DNA of 64,000 nucleotides. Origin: Edaphobacter paludis (GTDB taxonomy: Bacteria; Acidobacteriota; Terriglobia; Terriglobales; Acidobacteriaceae). Shown here piece by piece: positions 33,709 to 42,112 of the stretch. The stretch lies in assembly GCF_039993895.1 (NCBI RefSeq), contig NZ_CP121194.1:1302001-1366000 (forward strand), given 5' to 3'. The translations under genes were made by a program, and so were the position numbers. A model generated the notes under the pieces. The model was given only the letters and a program-made list of their open reading frames with translations, was not told the DNA's origin and ran no database searches. Position 1 is the stretch's first letter. Every line of letters begins with the position of its first letter.

Positions 33709-34356
33709 TTAATTTATGGCTCGATCACGGGGAAGGAAGCGGGAGGAGGGGAAGCCGTTGAAGCGGAGAATGAGGCAGTTGCGGGCTTCGCCGATGTAGA
33801 GGATGGCTTCGTGGAAGATGCTGTATTCGGGTGGCCAGGAAGCGGCGTGGGTGCTCCAGTTGATATAGAGGCTGGGCTGGTCGACGTTGAAGGTGTTGAC
33901 GACGAGGGCGGCGCGGGGAAGATGGCTGGGGGAGCTGATGATTTCGGCGGAGTTCATGTCGTACTGATGCATGATGCTGGCGGAGTAATAGATGTTCTGG
34001 ATCGTGTTCTGGGCCTGCACGTCTTCGAGGATTGCCGATGCGGGGACGCCCTGGCTGCGGGCCAATTCTGCCATGACGTCGGCTTCGATGTATTGGTTGT
34101 GGGCGGCGGCGCCGGTCATGAGGATGTACGGGGCGACTCCCGCTTTGTACTCACGCACACCTTCGAGGACACGCTCGCGCTCCTCGGGCGAAGGGGTGCC
34201 GTCGGCGTTGGCGGGATAACCGAGGACGATGAGCGTGTCGAAGTGAGAGGCGGCGGTGTTGTGTGTGGGGATGGTGAGATAGATGCCGGCAGCGAAGAGC
34301 GCGATCGCAAAGACAGCGGCGCCAAAGTAGAAGAGGATTCGGGTGAGGATCTTCAC
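33709..34356 (-). CDS. DUF218 (YdcF/SanA/ElyC-like) membrane protein
   Basis: The product has one N-terminal membrane helix (ILFYFGAAVFAIALFAAGIYL) and an outward-facing DUF218 domain: FDTLIVLGYPANADGTPSPEERERV, ILMTGAAAHNQYIEADVMAE, TIQNIYYSASIM and IISSPSHLPRA. Family members act in envelope homeostasis and vancomycin tolerance in Gram-negatives. The start is uncertain. The GTG at 34356 follows the upstream stop by 13 bases and begins right before the helix. An ATG at 34440 would overlap the upstream gene by 71 bases with a low-complexity N-terminus. Confidence 0.8.
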   Translation of the reverse strand: MKILTRILFYFGAAVFAIALFAAGIYLTIPTHNTAASHFDTLIVLGYPANADGTPSPEERERVLEGVREYKAGVAPYILMTGAAAHNQYIEADVMAELARSQGVPASAILEDVQAQNTIQNIYYSASIMHQYDMNSAEIISSPSHLPRAALVVNTFNVDQPSLYINWSTHAASWPPEYSIFHEAILYIGEARNCLILRFNGFPSSRFLPRDRAIN

Positions 34357-34369
34357 GGAGATTAGGGTA

Positions 34370-34768
34370 TCAGGCAATGGCTTGCTGGATAAGGACTTCG
34401 AGGCCGCTGATGGGCTTGAGAAGATCGTCGTTGAGGGCATAGCGGCTTTGCAGGTAGCGAGGATCGTTGAAGCTTAACCAGACTTTGCCTTCGGTGTCCT
34501 GCCAGGCCAGAGCTTTGAGGGGAAGATCGATGGCCGCGAGAGGAGCGGCGAGCATGATCGGTGTGCCGCCCTGGGGATTGCCGAAGATGAGGAGTTGCGT
34601 CGGCGGCATGGTGAGGCCGACTTTTGCGGCTTCGCCGCTGTGGTCGATGCGGGCGAAGATGGTGATGCTCTTCGCGCGGAGGATGGACTCGAGGCGATCG
34701 AGGGTTTCGGGGACGGTGTAGGGGCTGGGGTGGGAGATGAGGCCGTTGGGTGTGGCGGGGATCGGCAT
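34370..34768 (-). CDS. DUF302 family protein
   Basis: The 132-residue protein shows the DUF302 pattern. It begins with VPETLDRLESILRAKSITIFARIDHSGEA, continues with TQLLIFGNPQGGTPIM, and ends with PLKALAWQDTEGKVWLSFNDP. The fold is known but the function is not; it occurs fused to redox or DNA-repair proteins in other bacteria. AGGAGC lies 8 bases before the ATG at 34768, preferred over an ATG 26 codons upstream. It probably forms an operon with the DUF218 gene, 13 bases downstream. Confidence 0.87.
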   Translation of the reverse strand: MPIPATPNGLISHPSPYTVPETLDRLESILRAKSITIFARIDHSGEAAKVGLTMPPTQLLIFGNPQGGTPIMLAAPLAAIDLPLKALAWQDTEGKVWLSFNDPRYLQSRYALNDDLLKPISGLEVLIQQAIA

Positions 34769-34888
34769 AGGTTTGCGCTCCTGATATCTCTTGGTGCGAG
34801 TTATTGATGGTGTCGCATAGCTTGCGTCAATGTCCAGCCCAAACATAGCTTCTGGATAATGATGACTTCGGTTTGCTGGTCATGGGGT

Positions 34889-35055
34889 ATCCCCCCCCCC
34901 GTACTTTTTCCGCAAAGTCTTGGAATGAAAAGGTTTAAGTCTGGACTTCGGTATGAGGTGGGCATACTTGGGCCTGGACCTAAGCCTTTGGTGGGTTAAA
35001 TGCGAAAGCCCGGCGGATGGCCGGGCTGAATCTTTCCCTCTATGGATTAATTATA
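34889..35055. repeat. Dispersed repeat, copy B (uninterrupted), beside the RAYT gene
   Basis: The element runs from a C-tract and GTACTT through AAAGTCTT and TTTAAGTCTGGACTT to the AGCCCGGC/GCCGGGCT hairpin (35007-35027). It ends in TTAATTATAG at the RAYT stop codon. Copy A at 24461-24514 plus 27372-27475 has the same order but is split by the transposon. The hairpin also serves as a likely terminator for the RAYT gene. Confidence 0.75.
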
Positions 35056-35575
35056 GCTGGCGGGTCAAGTGTTTTGGTTGGTCGGCGATCCGTCGGCTGA
35101 AGGTCCAGTGGGATTCGATCTCTACCGGAGCGATTTCTCCGGTGAGCCAATGCCGGAAGCTGCTCCATGGCCAGTCTTCGGGTCTTTGAACGAGGCCGCG
35201 CTCGACTGGGTTGCGGTGAATGTAGCGGAGCTTTTCGACGAGCTTGGCCTGTGTCAGTACGTTGAAGTCGTGGTAGCGGCGTTGCCAGAACTGTTGGCGG
35301 TCGCCTTTGAGACGTTTGGAGGTTTGTGTTTTCAGGGCGCGGAAGATGTCTTCGAGCTTTGATTGTTTGGGCTCGCCGAGCAAGAGGTGAACGTGCTCGG
35401 GCATGAGGACGTAGCCGAAGACGTAGAAACAGTGGCGTTGGCGGAGCTGTTCGAAGGTTTCGAGGAAGACTGTGCGGGAGTGGTCGTCGTTGAGGTACGG
35501 AAGACGCTGGTAACAACTGAAGGTCACGAAGTGATCGTGGCCGAAGCCATGATAGCGCTTGAGACGGCTCGGCAT
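35051..35575 (-). CDS. REP-associated tyrosine transposase (RAYT), Y1 HUH family
   Basis: The 174-residue single-strand transposase resembles the IS200/IS605 TnpA fold. It has HFVTFSCYQRLPYL, the HUH-type motif MPEHVHLLL, and LRYIHRNPVERGLVQRPEDWPWSS, whose upstream helix holds the likely Tyr nucleophile. RAYTs are normally single-copy domesticated enzymes that spread REP palindromes rather than themselves. REP-like hairpins lie directly 5' of the gene (35611-35861) and a dispersed repeat at its 3' end. The ATG at 35575 avoids a 15-codon extension that would translate the REP. Confidence 0.9.
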   Translation of the reverse strand: MPSRLKRYHGFGHDHFVTFSCYQRLPYLNDDHSRTVFLETFEQLRQRHCFYVFGYVLMPEHVHLLLGEPKQSKLEDIFRALKTQTSKRLKGDRQQFWQRRYHDFNVLTQAKLVEKLRYIHRNPVERGLVQRPEDWPWSSFRHWLTGEIAPVEIESHWTFSRRIADQPKHLTRQL

Positions 35576-35610
35576 GTACGGAAGTATATCGGACGAGGAA
35601 TGAAGGTTTG

Positions 35611-35861
35611 GGTGCCCCATTCATGCGCGTTCTTTGCGTATGAGTGGGGTGTCGTCAGAGATGTCTGCGGCGGTACGACCCCACTCATGACGATAGAGCC
35701 GTCATGAATGGGGCACCCAGATCTGGTGAGTGGGCCACCCGCCGACGTCCTCACAATCGTTCGCGATGATGTAGCCGATTGAATGGGGTGTCCCCAGAGA
35801 TGCCTGTGGTGGTACGACCCCACTCATGACGATAAAGCTGTCATGAATGGGGCACCCAGAT
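35611..35861. repeat. REP-like hairpin cluster upstream of RAYT
   Basis: Two about 80-base direct repeats (35642-35722 and 35782-35861) each contain CCCCACTCATGAC and GTCATGAATGGGG as a 13-bp stem (12 pairs). A third hairpin (CCCCATTCATGCG/CGTATGAGTGGGG) lies at 35615-35647. Within each unit GAGTGGGGT-type and ACCCCACTC-type segments could also pair, giving alternative folds. Confidence 0.78.
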
Positions 35862-35884
35862 GTGATAGTGCCCAGATGTGGTAG

Positions 35885-37873
35885 CTAACTGAATAAGAAT
35901 TCTTTGGTGCGGAGTTCTTTTACGGTGTCGCGGAGTTTGGCTGCTTTTTCGAATTCGAATTTTTTGGCGGCTTCGCGCATGTCGGATTCTAGTTTGCCTA
36001 TGTAGGTGTCGAGTTCCTGCTGGGTGGAGAAGTCGGGCATGCCTTCGGCTTCGTCGGTGAGGTCGGCGTAGTCGGCTTTGAGGATTCCGGCGAGACCCAT
36101 TTCGAGTGGGCGGATGATGCTCTCCGGGGTGATGCCGTGTTCTTCGTTGTAGGCGACTTGCTTTTCGCGGCGGCGGTCGGTCTCGTTGATGGCGCGCTGC
36201 ATGGAGTCGGTCATCTTGTCGGCGTAGAGGATGGCGCGACCTTCGAGGTGGCGGGCGGCGCGGCCGATGGTTTGAATGAGGGAGCCTTGCGAGCGGAGGA
36301 AGCCTTCTTTGTCGGCGTCGAGGATGGCGACTAAGGAGACTTCGGGGAGGTCGAGGCCTTCGCGCAGGAGGTTGATGCCGATGAGGACGTCGTACTCGCC
36401 CTTGCGCAGGTCGCGGAGGAGCTTGATGCGCTCGAGGGTTTCGATCTCGGAGTGCATGTAGCGGCAGCGGACTCCGACCTCGGTATAGTAGCTGGCGAGG
36501 TCTTCGGACATGCGTTTGGTGAGGGTGGTGACCAGGACGCGCTGGTTTTTTGCGGTGCGGTCGCGGATCTCGGCGAGGAGATCGTCGATTTGTCCCTTGA
36601 CGGGGCGGATCTCGACTACGGGATCGATGAGGCCGGTGGGACGGATGATCTGCTCTACAACTACACCGGCGGCTTTGGTGAGTTCGTAGGGGCCGGGGGT
36701 GGCGGAGACGTAGATGATCTGGCCGGTGCGGGACTCGAACTCTTCGAAGCGCAGGGGGCGATTGTCGAGCGCGGAGGGCAGGCGGAAGCCGTAGTCGATG
36801 AGGTTCTGCTTGCGGCTGCGGTCGCCGTGCCACATGCCGTGGAGTTGAGGGACGGTGACGTGAGACTCGTCGATGAAGATGAGGAAGTCCCGGGGGAAGT
36901 AGTCGAGCAGCGTCGGCGGCGGTTCGCCGGGGAGGCGGCCGGACATGTGGCGGGAGTAGTTCTCGATGCCGTGGCAGTAGCCTACGGATTTAATCATCTC
37001 GAGGTCGAAGCGGGTGCGCTGGTGGATGCGCTGGGACTCGACGAGGCGGCCCTCTTTTTCGAGCTGCGCTTCCCACTCGAAGAGCTCTTCGAGGATGGAT
37101 TCAGAGGCGGCTTTTTTGCGCTCGGGCTGGACTACGTAGTGGGACTTTGGGTAGATGGGGAGGCGGGAGTATTTTTGGCGGACGCTGCCGAAGAGGGGGT
37201 CGATCTGCGAGAGCGAGTCGATCTCGTCGCCGAAGAGCTCGATGCGGTAGGCGTTTTCGTCGTAGGTGGGATAGACCTCGATGATGTCTCCACGGACACG
37301 GAAGGTGCCTCGGCGGAAGTCGACGTCGTTGCGCTCGTAGAGGATTTCGACCAGGCGGCGGGTGATGTCTTCGCGCTTGATCTTCTGGCCTTTTTCGAGG
37401 AGGAGCAACATGCCGTAGTAGGCTTCGGGTGAGCCGAGGCCGTAGATGCAGGAGACGGAGCTGACGATGATGCAGTCGCGGCGTTCGAAGAGGGAGCGTG
37501 TGGCGGAGAGGCGGAGCTTGTCCAGCTCTTCGTTGATGGTGGCCTCTTTTTCGATGAAGAGGTCGCCGGAGGGGATGTAGGCTTCGGGCTGGTAGTAGTC
37601 GTAGTAGGAGACGAAGTATTCGACGGCGTTGTTGGGGAAGAAGGTCTTGAACTCGTGATAGAGCTGGGCGGCGAGGGTTTTGTTGTGCGCGAGGATGAGG
37701 GCGGGGCGGTTGGACTCGGCGATGACCTTGGCCATGGTGAAGGTTTTGCCGGAGCCGGTGACGCCGAGCAGGACTTGATCTTTCTCTCCGGCGTTGAGAC
37801 CGCTGACGAGTTCGTCGATGGCTCGGGGCTGGTCGCCCTGGGGTTTGTAGGTGGTGGAGAGCTGGAAGTCCAT
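35885..37873 (-). CDS. uvrB: UvrABC excinuclease subunit B
   Basis: UvrB is the damage-verifying helicase of nucleotide excision repair and loads UvrC. The 662-residue protein has the Walker A motif [13 protein letters not shown] and the beta-hairpin that clamps DNA ([21 protein letters not shown]). It also has [11 protein letters not shown], helicase motifs ([34 protein letters not shown]) and the C-terminal UVR helix hairpin ([15 protein letters not shown]). Length is normal. lexA lies about 6 kb away, but no SOS box was recognised here. The REP cluster lies 24 bases past its stop. Confidence 0.98.
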   Translation of the reverse strand: MDFQLSTTYKPQGDQPRAIDELVSGLNAGEKDQVLLGVTGSGKTFTMAKVIAESNRPALILAHNKTLAAQLYHEFKTFFPNNAVEYFVSYYDYYQPEAYIPSGDLFIEKEATINEELDKLRLSATRSLFERRDCIIVSSVSCIYGLGSPEAYYGMLLLLEKGQKIKREDITRRLVEILYERNDVDFRRGTFRVRGDIIEVYPTYDENAYRIELFGDEIDSLSQIDPLFGSVRQKYSRLPIYPKSHYVVQPERKKAASESILEELFEWEAQLEKEGRLVESQRIHQRTRFDLEMIKSVGYCHGIENYSRHMSGRLPGEPPPTLLDYFPRDFLIFIDESHVTVPQLHGMWHGDRSRKQNLIDYGFRLPSALDNRPLRFEEFESRTGQIIYVSATPGPYELTKAAGVVVEQIIRPTGLIDPVVEIRPVKGQIDDLLAEIRDRTAKNQRVLVTTLTKRMSEDLASYYTEVGVRCRYMHSEIETLERIKLLRDLRKGEYDVLIGINLLREGLDLPEVSLVAILDADKEGFLRSQGSLIQTIGRAARHLEGRAILYADKMTDSMQRAINETDRRREKQVAYNEEHGITPESIIRPLEMGLAGILKADYADLTDEAEGMPDFSTQQELDTYIGKLESDMREAAKKFEFEKAAKLRDTVKELRTKEFLFS

Positions 37874-37909
37874 CTTTGTAGGATAGAGGAATCAGCGTGG
37901 AGGTTGTGA

Positions 37910-38497
37910 ATGAGTGACGGAACTGAGCTTTGGTTGATTCGGCATGGGGAGACGGAGTGGAGTTTGAACCGGAAACATACCAGCCGGACGGATGTTGGGT
38001 TGACGGAGCATGGGCGGCAGCGGGCTGAGGAGTTGCGGGATTATCTTGCCGGAACGGAGTTTGCGGCGGTGTTTACAAGTCCGATGAAGCGGGCTCGGGA
38101 GACTTGCACGATAGCCGGGTTTGGGGATGTCGCCAAGGTGGATGAGGGGTTGATGGAGTGGGACTATGGGGTGCATGAGGGGAGGACGACGGCGGAGATT
38201 CGGGCGGAGTCGCCGGGATGGTCGGTTTGGAAGGATGAGATTGTTGGCGGAGAGACCGTGGAACGGGTGGGCGAGCGGGCAGATAGTGTGATTGAACGGG
38301 CTTTGGCGGCTGGTTCAGGCGGGCGTGTGGCTTTATTTGCACATGCGCATATCTTGCGGATATTAGGGGCGCGTTGGATTGGGCTGGAGGCGCGGAAGGG
38401 GGAGTTGTTTGTGTTGGGAACAGGGAGCGTGAGTGTGTTGGGGTGGGAGCGGGAGACGCGGGTGATTGAGGGCTGGAACCGGGGGTTTGAGGGGTAG
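37910..38497 (+). CDS. Histidine phosphatase family protein (phosphoglycerate mutase-like)
   Basis: The 195-residue cytoplasmic enzyme has the LIRHGETEWSLN motif with the catalytic His in RHG. It also shows LTEHGRQRAEEL, TSPMKRARETC, the acid in GLMEWDYGVHEG, and the second His in ALFAHAHILRIL. This is the cofactor-dependent PGM/acid phosphatase superfamily; the substrate may be a sugar phosphate or another small phosphoester. GGAGG lies 6 bases before the ATG. It is divergent from uvrB with only 36 bases between starts, so promoters overlap. Confidence 0.92.
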   Translation: MSDGTELWLIRHGETEWSLNRKHTSRTDVGLTEHGRQRAEELRDYLAGTEFAAVFTSPMKRARETCTIAGFGDVAKVDEGLMEWDYGVHEGRTTAEIRAESPGWSVWKDEIVGGETVERVGERADSVIERALAAGSGGRVALFAHAHILRILGARWIGLEARKGELFVLGTGSVSVLGWERETRVIEGWNRGFEG

Positions 38498-38503
38498 CTG
38501 GGA

Positions 38504-39730
38504 TTAGTGTCCGCCTGATATATGTTCGGGGCGGACGCCCATGCCTATGAATCGCGCCATGAAGCGGCGGAAGCTGGGATGAGGGGATAAGAGTCGGAGG
38601 ACCAGTGGGGGTTTGATCGCGGCGGGGTGGCCGAGGGTGCGGTTCAGGAAGTAGTGAACCATGACCTGAAAACGCTGAGCAATTCGGGTGGGGAGTTCAC
38701 GGCGGCTCTGGACGTGAGCGAGGGTGAGTTCGGTGACGATGCTGGTTTTGAGCGGGGGCGCGAGGATGCGGGCCGCGGCCACGGCATCCTGAATGGCGAG
38801 GTTGATGCCAATGCCGCCTACGGGGGACATGGCGTGAGCGGCGTCGCCGATGCAGAGGAGACCCGGGCTGTGCCAGCGGGTGAGGTGGTTGACCTGGATG
38901 GAGAGCAGTTTGAGCTGATCCCAGCTGGTGATTTCGTTGACGCGATCGCTTAAGAACGGGACGAGGCGCACGAGGGAGTCGCGGAAGGCGTCGAGCCCTT
39001 CGGGCTGGACGCGGGTGACGAAGGTGTCCTTGGCGATGATGAAGCCGCACTGGTAGTAGTCGCCGCGGTTGATGAGGATGAGGAAGTTGCCGAAGTTGAT
39101 ATTGCCGAGAGCGTTCTCGGGCTCGCCGTCGCGGCGGGGGAGCCGGAACCAGAGGATGTCGATGGGCGCTCCGGTGTCGTGGACGGGAAGATGGGCGGCG
39201 GTTCGGGTGGTTGCGTGACGGCCGTCGCAGCCTACGACAAGCTTGGCATGAATTTCGACTGGACCTGCGGGGGTGTTGGCGCGGACTCCGGTGACGCGGT
39301 TGTGGGACTCGATGAGACCGGTGACCTCGTGCTCCATGAGGAGGTGAAATGTGGGGAGTTTAGTGGCTTGTGCGGAGAGGAAGTTGAGGAAGTCCCACTG
39401 GGGCATGAGCGCGATGAACTTTGCTTGCGTGGGAAGTTGGCTGAAATCGCTGATGGGCAACGGCTGACCGCCGATGGCGATGGTCAGGCGGGTGAGTTGC
39501 TGGTGCGGGAGGCTAAGGAATTGGTCGAGCAGACCTAACTCGTACAGCAGTTGGAGCGTTGCAGGGTGGATGGTGTCGCCACGGAAGTCGCGGAAGAAGT
39601 CCTTGTGTTTTTCGAGGACGGTGACTTCGATTCCGGCGCGGGCGAGGAGGAAGCCGAGCATGATGCCGGCGGGGCCTCCGCCGACGATGCAGCATGCGGT
39701 CGTTGAAGACGTGCTGGGAATTGCGGCCAT
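38504..39730 (-). CDS. FAD-dependent monooxygenase/oxidoreductase
   Basis: The 408-residue flavoprotein has the FAD-binding GxGxxG motif in IVGGGPAGIMLGFLLARAG, then LVVGCDGRHATTR (the DG motif) and LLCIGDAAHAMSPVGGIGINLAIQD (the second FAD contact). This is the aromatic hydroxylase/UbiH/PHBH group, which usually hydroxylates aromatic or quinone-like substrates with NAD(P)H. The substrate is unknown. No ubiquinone genes are nearby, and menaquinone synthesis is indicated elsewhere in the window, so a UbiH role is unlikely. It converges with the phosphatase gene. Confidence 0.88.
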   Translation of the reverse strand: MAAIPSTSSTTACCIVGGGPAGIMLGFLLARAGIEVTVLEKHKDFFRDFRGDTIHPATLQLLYELGLLDQFLSLPHQQLTRLTIAIGGQPLPISDFSQLPTQAKFIALMPQWDFLNFLSAQATKLPTFHLLMEHEVTGLIESHNRVTGVRANTPAGPVEIHAKLVVGCDGRHATTRTAAHLPVHDTGAPIDILWFRLPRRDGEPENALGNINFGNFLILINRGDYYQCGFIIAKDTFVTRVQPEGLDAFRDSLVRLVPFLSDRVNEITSWDQLKLLSIQVNHLTRWHSPGLLCIGDAAHAMSPVGGIGINLAIQDAVAAARILAPPLKTSIVTELTLAHVQSRRELPTRIAQRFQVMVHYFLNRTLGHPAAIKPPLVLRLLSPHPSFRRFMARFIGMGVRPEHISGGH

Positions 39731-39775
39731 TGTGCCGCAAGAGTAGCAAGGGGTAGGTGGCGAGTCAAAGTGAAA

Positions 39776-40486
39776 TTATGCGGAGGGATCGATGCCGAGA
39801 ACGGTGAGCCAGTCCGTGGGAGTGTGGGCGAGGTGGTCGGGTGGAGTGGTCGCCAGGGACTGGGGTGCGAGGCCGAAGGTGCAGCCGATGGATCGTGCTC
39901 CGGCGTTGCGGGCGGTGAGGATGTCGACATGGGAGTCGCCGACCATCAGGGTTTCTGCCGGGGAGATCGTTTGGCCGGTGATGGCGGAGGCTTCGGCGAT
40001 GAGGGTGAGGAGGCCGTGGGGATCTGGCTTTTTGGTGTGGAAGCTGTTGCCGCCGTAGTTCTGGAAGAAGAATGGCGTGAGGCCGAAGTGGGCGCAGATG
40101 TCGCGTGAAGGGTTGACGGGTTTGTTGGTGAGGACGGCCATCAGGGTTGCTGGCCACGCTGCGCGGATGGCTTCGAGAGAGGCGAGAACGCCGGGGTATA
40201 GGTAGGTGAAGTCGAGTTTGTGGATGCGGTAGTAGTCGAGGAAATATGTCAGGACTTCGGCCACGTATTCTTCATCGTGGACGTCGCCTTCGGGGTCGCC
40301 GAGGGCGCGGCGGACGAGCATGGAGGCGCCGTCGCCGATGTAGCTGGCGATGACAGGCTCGGGGAGAGGCGGCTTATTGAAGTGGGCCAGGGCGGCGTTG
40401 ATGGAGTTGCAGAGATCGACGCTGGAGTCGATGAGAGTGCCGTCAAGATCGAAGACGATGAGGCGGGGTTGGGATGGGGATGCCAT
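39776..40486 (-). CDS. gph: Phosphoglycolate phosphatase-like HAD hydrolase
   Basis: The 236-residue protein belongs to HAD subclass IA. The nucleophile motif is IVFDLDGTLIDSSVD, a helical cap follows, motif II is AVLTNKPVN, the Lys is in HTKKPDPHG, and motif IV is TLMVGDSHVDILTARNAG. These match Gph, which clears 2-phosphoglycolate from DNA repair and oxygenase side reactions, though related phosphatases share them. The gene is divergent from the carbonic anhydrase gene, with about 60 bases between starts. It is separated by 45 bases from the FAD oxidoreductase downstream. Confidence 0.87.
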   Translation of the reverse strand: MASPSQPRLIVFDLDGTLIDSSVDLCNSINAALAHFNKPPLPEPVIASYIGDGASMLVRRALGDPEGDVHDEEYVAEVLTYFLDYYRIHKLDFTYLYPGVLASLEAIRAAWPATLMAVLTNKPVNPSRDICAHFGLTPFFFQNYGGNSFHTKKPDPHGLLTLIAEASAITGQTISPAETLMVGDSHVDILTARNAGARSIGCTFGLAPQSLATTPPDHLAHTPTDWLTVLGIDPSA

Positions 40487-40546
40487 TTCTTAACGATAAT
40501 CGACGGGACTGCGGTAAGCTCTGTGCGGGCGTTCAGGAGGCAAATG

Positions 40547-41224
40547 ATGAGCGATTTGAGGAGCAATGATTGGACGCGCCGTAGGTTTATGACAGCTGTT
40601 GCGGCGAGTGGCGTTGCAGGTGCGGCGATGATCCGTGGCGTCGAGGTGCAGGCGAAGTCATCGATTGGGGTGGATGAGGCGATACGGGAATTGACGGCGG
40701 GTAATGAGCGGTTTGTGGCAGGAAAGCTCACCTCATTTGACCTTGACCTCAAGATATTGCGGGAACGGACGGTGGAAAAGCAGGAGCCGTTTGCGGCAAT
40801 CCTATCGTGCGCGGATTCTCGTGTTCCAGCCGAGCTGGTTTTCGATCAGAGTATCGGACACCTGTTTGTGACGCGGGTGGCGGGAAACATGATCACTCCG
40901 GAGATTATTGGCAGTCTGGAGTATGGCGTGGCTGTGCTTGGGGTCAAGGTGATTCTGGTGCTGGGGCATGCGAAGTGCGGCGCGGTGAGTGCGGCGATGA
41001 AAGCGCAGGAGGTCCCGGGACAGATCAGCGTGCTCTATCAACACATCGTACCGGCGATCAGAGAGATTGAGGACGTTGAGTCTGCGGTGAAGGCGAATGC
41101 CAGGTTTCAGGCCAGCCTGCTGCGCGAGAGCTCAACCGTAATTGCCAAAGCAATCAAGGATGATGGGTTGAGGGTCGCAGCGGGATACTACGACCTTGGG
41201 ACTGGCAAGGTTACAGTGCTCTAA
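40547..41224 (+). CDS. Beta-class carbonic anhydrase with Tat signal
   Basis: The enzyme interconverts CO2 and bicarbonate. The 225-residue protein has zinc ligands in SCADSRVPAE (Cys, with the Asp-Arg pair) and LVLGHAKCGAV (His and Cys). The N-terminus has a twin-arginine motif, TRRRFMTAVAASGVAGAAMI, so the folded, metal-loaded enzyme is exported to the periplasm. This is uncommon for this class but known in some bacteria. AGGAGG lies 6 bases before the ATG at 40547; the ATG at 40544 is also possible. It ends one base from the converging DUF4097 gene. Confidence 0.93.
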   Translation: MSDLRSNDWTRRRFMTAVAASGVAGAAMIRGVEVQAKSSIGVDEAIRELTAGNERFVAGKLTSFDLDLKILRERTVEKQEPFAAILSCADSRVPAELVFDQSIGHLFVTRVAGNMITPEIIGSLEYGVAVLGVKVILVLGHAKCGAVSAAMKAQEVPGQISVLYQHIVPAIREIEDVESAVKANARFQASLLRESSTVIAKAIKDDGLRVAAGYYDLGTGKVTVL

Positions 41225-42076
41225 CTATTTGATATCAATATCGCCGGAACCGGTGTTGGCGCGGATCACGGGGCCGCCACCGTTGACGGTGCCATTGACG
41301 TGGTGCTTATTAATTTCTCCCTGCATGGCGATGGGTTGAGCCGTATTGACGGAACCGGAGCCGGTGCTGGCGTTGAGAGTGTAACGGGCAGAGGAGCCGA
41401 GGGTCAGTTGGATGGAGCCTGAGCCAGTGTCGAGTTTCCAATCGGAGTTCGGCTGGCCGCTGGCTTCGATGTTTCCGGAGCCGGTGCCGGCTTTGAGTCC
41501 GCCCGAGAGTCCATTGAGATGGATGGAGCCCGAGCCGGTCTGGGCGCGGACGTCACCGCTTGCGGTTTGCTGAAGGTAGATGTCGCCTGAGCCGGTCTGC
41601 AGGTCTGCGGGGCCGGGAATGCCTTCGGCACGAACTGTGCCCGAGCCGGATTGCGCCTTGAGGGTAGAACCTGCGTCATGGATTTCAACATCTCCCGAGC
41701 CAGTGGTGGCGCGAATGTTTGAAGCATGAGGAAGGGTGACTTCGTAGTCGATGCTGATGTTCTGAAAGAGTTCGTGGGAGTGGTTGTCGCCAATGGTAAT
41801 GTCGTTGCCGTTTTGAGTGATAGGTGGGTTGTTGGCAATCTGCTGGACACGAGCGTCGCTGTTGCCGCTGAACCATGAATTGCTGGCATGAACATGGCCG
41901 ACGACATGGACCTGATTGTCGGAGCCGGGGCGCAGATGAATGTAGCCCGAGCCGGTGGAGATGGCGACGCTGGGCGCGGCGGTGACGTTGAGAGTGCGGT
42001 CGAAGTCTTTGCCCGCGGCGAAAGCGGTAGCTGCGGCGAGGGTGAGGACGGCGGCGGTGAGGATGCGCATTTTCAT
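41225..42076 (-). CDS. Secreted DUF4097-type beta-helix protein
   Basis: The 283-residue protein has a signal peptide (LTAAVLTLAAATAFAAGK) and then repeats of about 20 residues built on TGSG followed by I/V-x-I/L (TGSGYIHL, TGSGDVEI, TGSGDIYL, TGSGSIHL, TGSGNIEA, TGSGSIQL and TGSGDIDI). Such repeats form a right-handed beta-helix. DUF4097 proteins are surface or periplasmic and of unknown function. AGGAG lies 5 bases before the ATG. It is separated by 36 bases from the efflux adaptor gene upstream on the same strand and may be co-transcribed with it. Confidence 0.88.
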   Translation of the reverse strand: MKMRILTAAVLTLAAATAFAAGKDFDRTLNVTAAPSVAISTGSGYIHLRPGSDNQVHVVGHVHASNSWFSGNSDARVQQIANNPPITQNGNDITIGDNHSHELFQNISIDYEVTLPHASNIRATTGSGDVEIHDAGSTLKAQSGSGTVRAEGIPGPADLQTGSGDIYLQQTASGDVRAQTGSGSIHLNGLSGGLKAGTGSGNIEASGQPNSDWKLDTGSGSIQLTLGSSARYTLNASTGSGSVNTAQPIAMQGEINKHHVNGTVNGGGPVIRANTGSGDIDIK

Positions 42077-42112
42077 GGGGACTCCTTAAGTTGGGGGCGA
42101 AGCCCTGATCTT

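Noticed and set aside
35576-35620. Longer start for the RAYT gene
   Set aside because: The extra 15 codons are a translation of the REP hairpin; the family N-terminus begins at the ATG at 35575.
35611-35861. CRISPR array
   Set aside because: The repeats are two long units with REP hairpins, without regular unique spacers or cas genes.
35841-36833. 330-codon minus-strand frame rich in Arg/Pro/His
   Set aside because: It is an alternative frame within uvrB; the composition is typical of out-of-frame reading.
36452-37432. 326-codon plus-strand frame
   Set aside because: It is antisense to uvrB, which is complete and full of helicase motifs.
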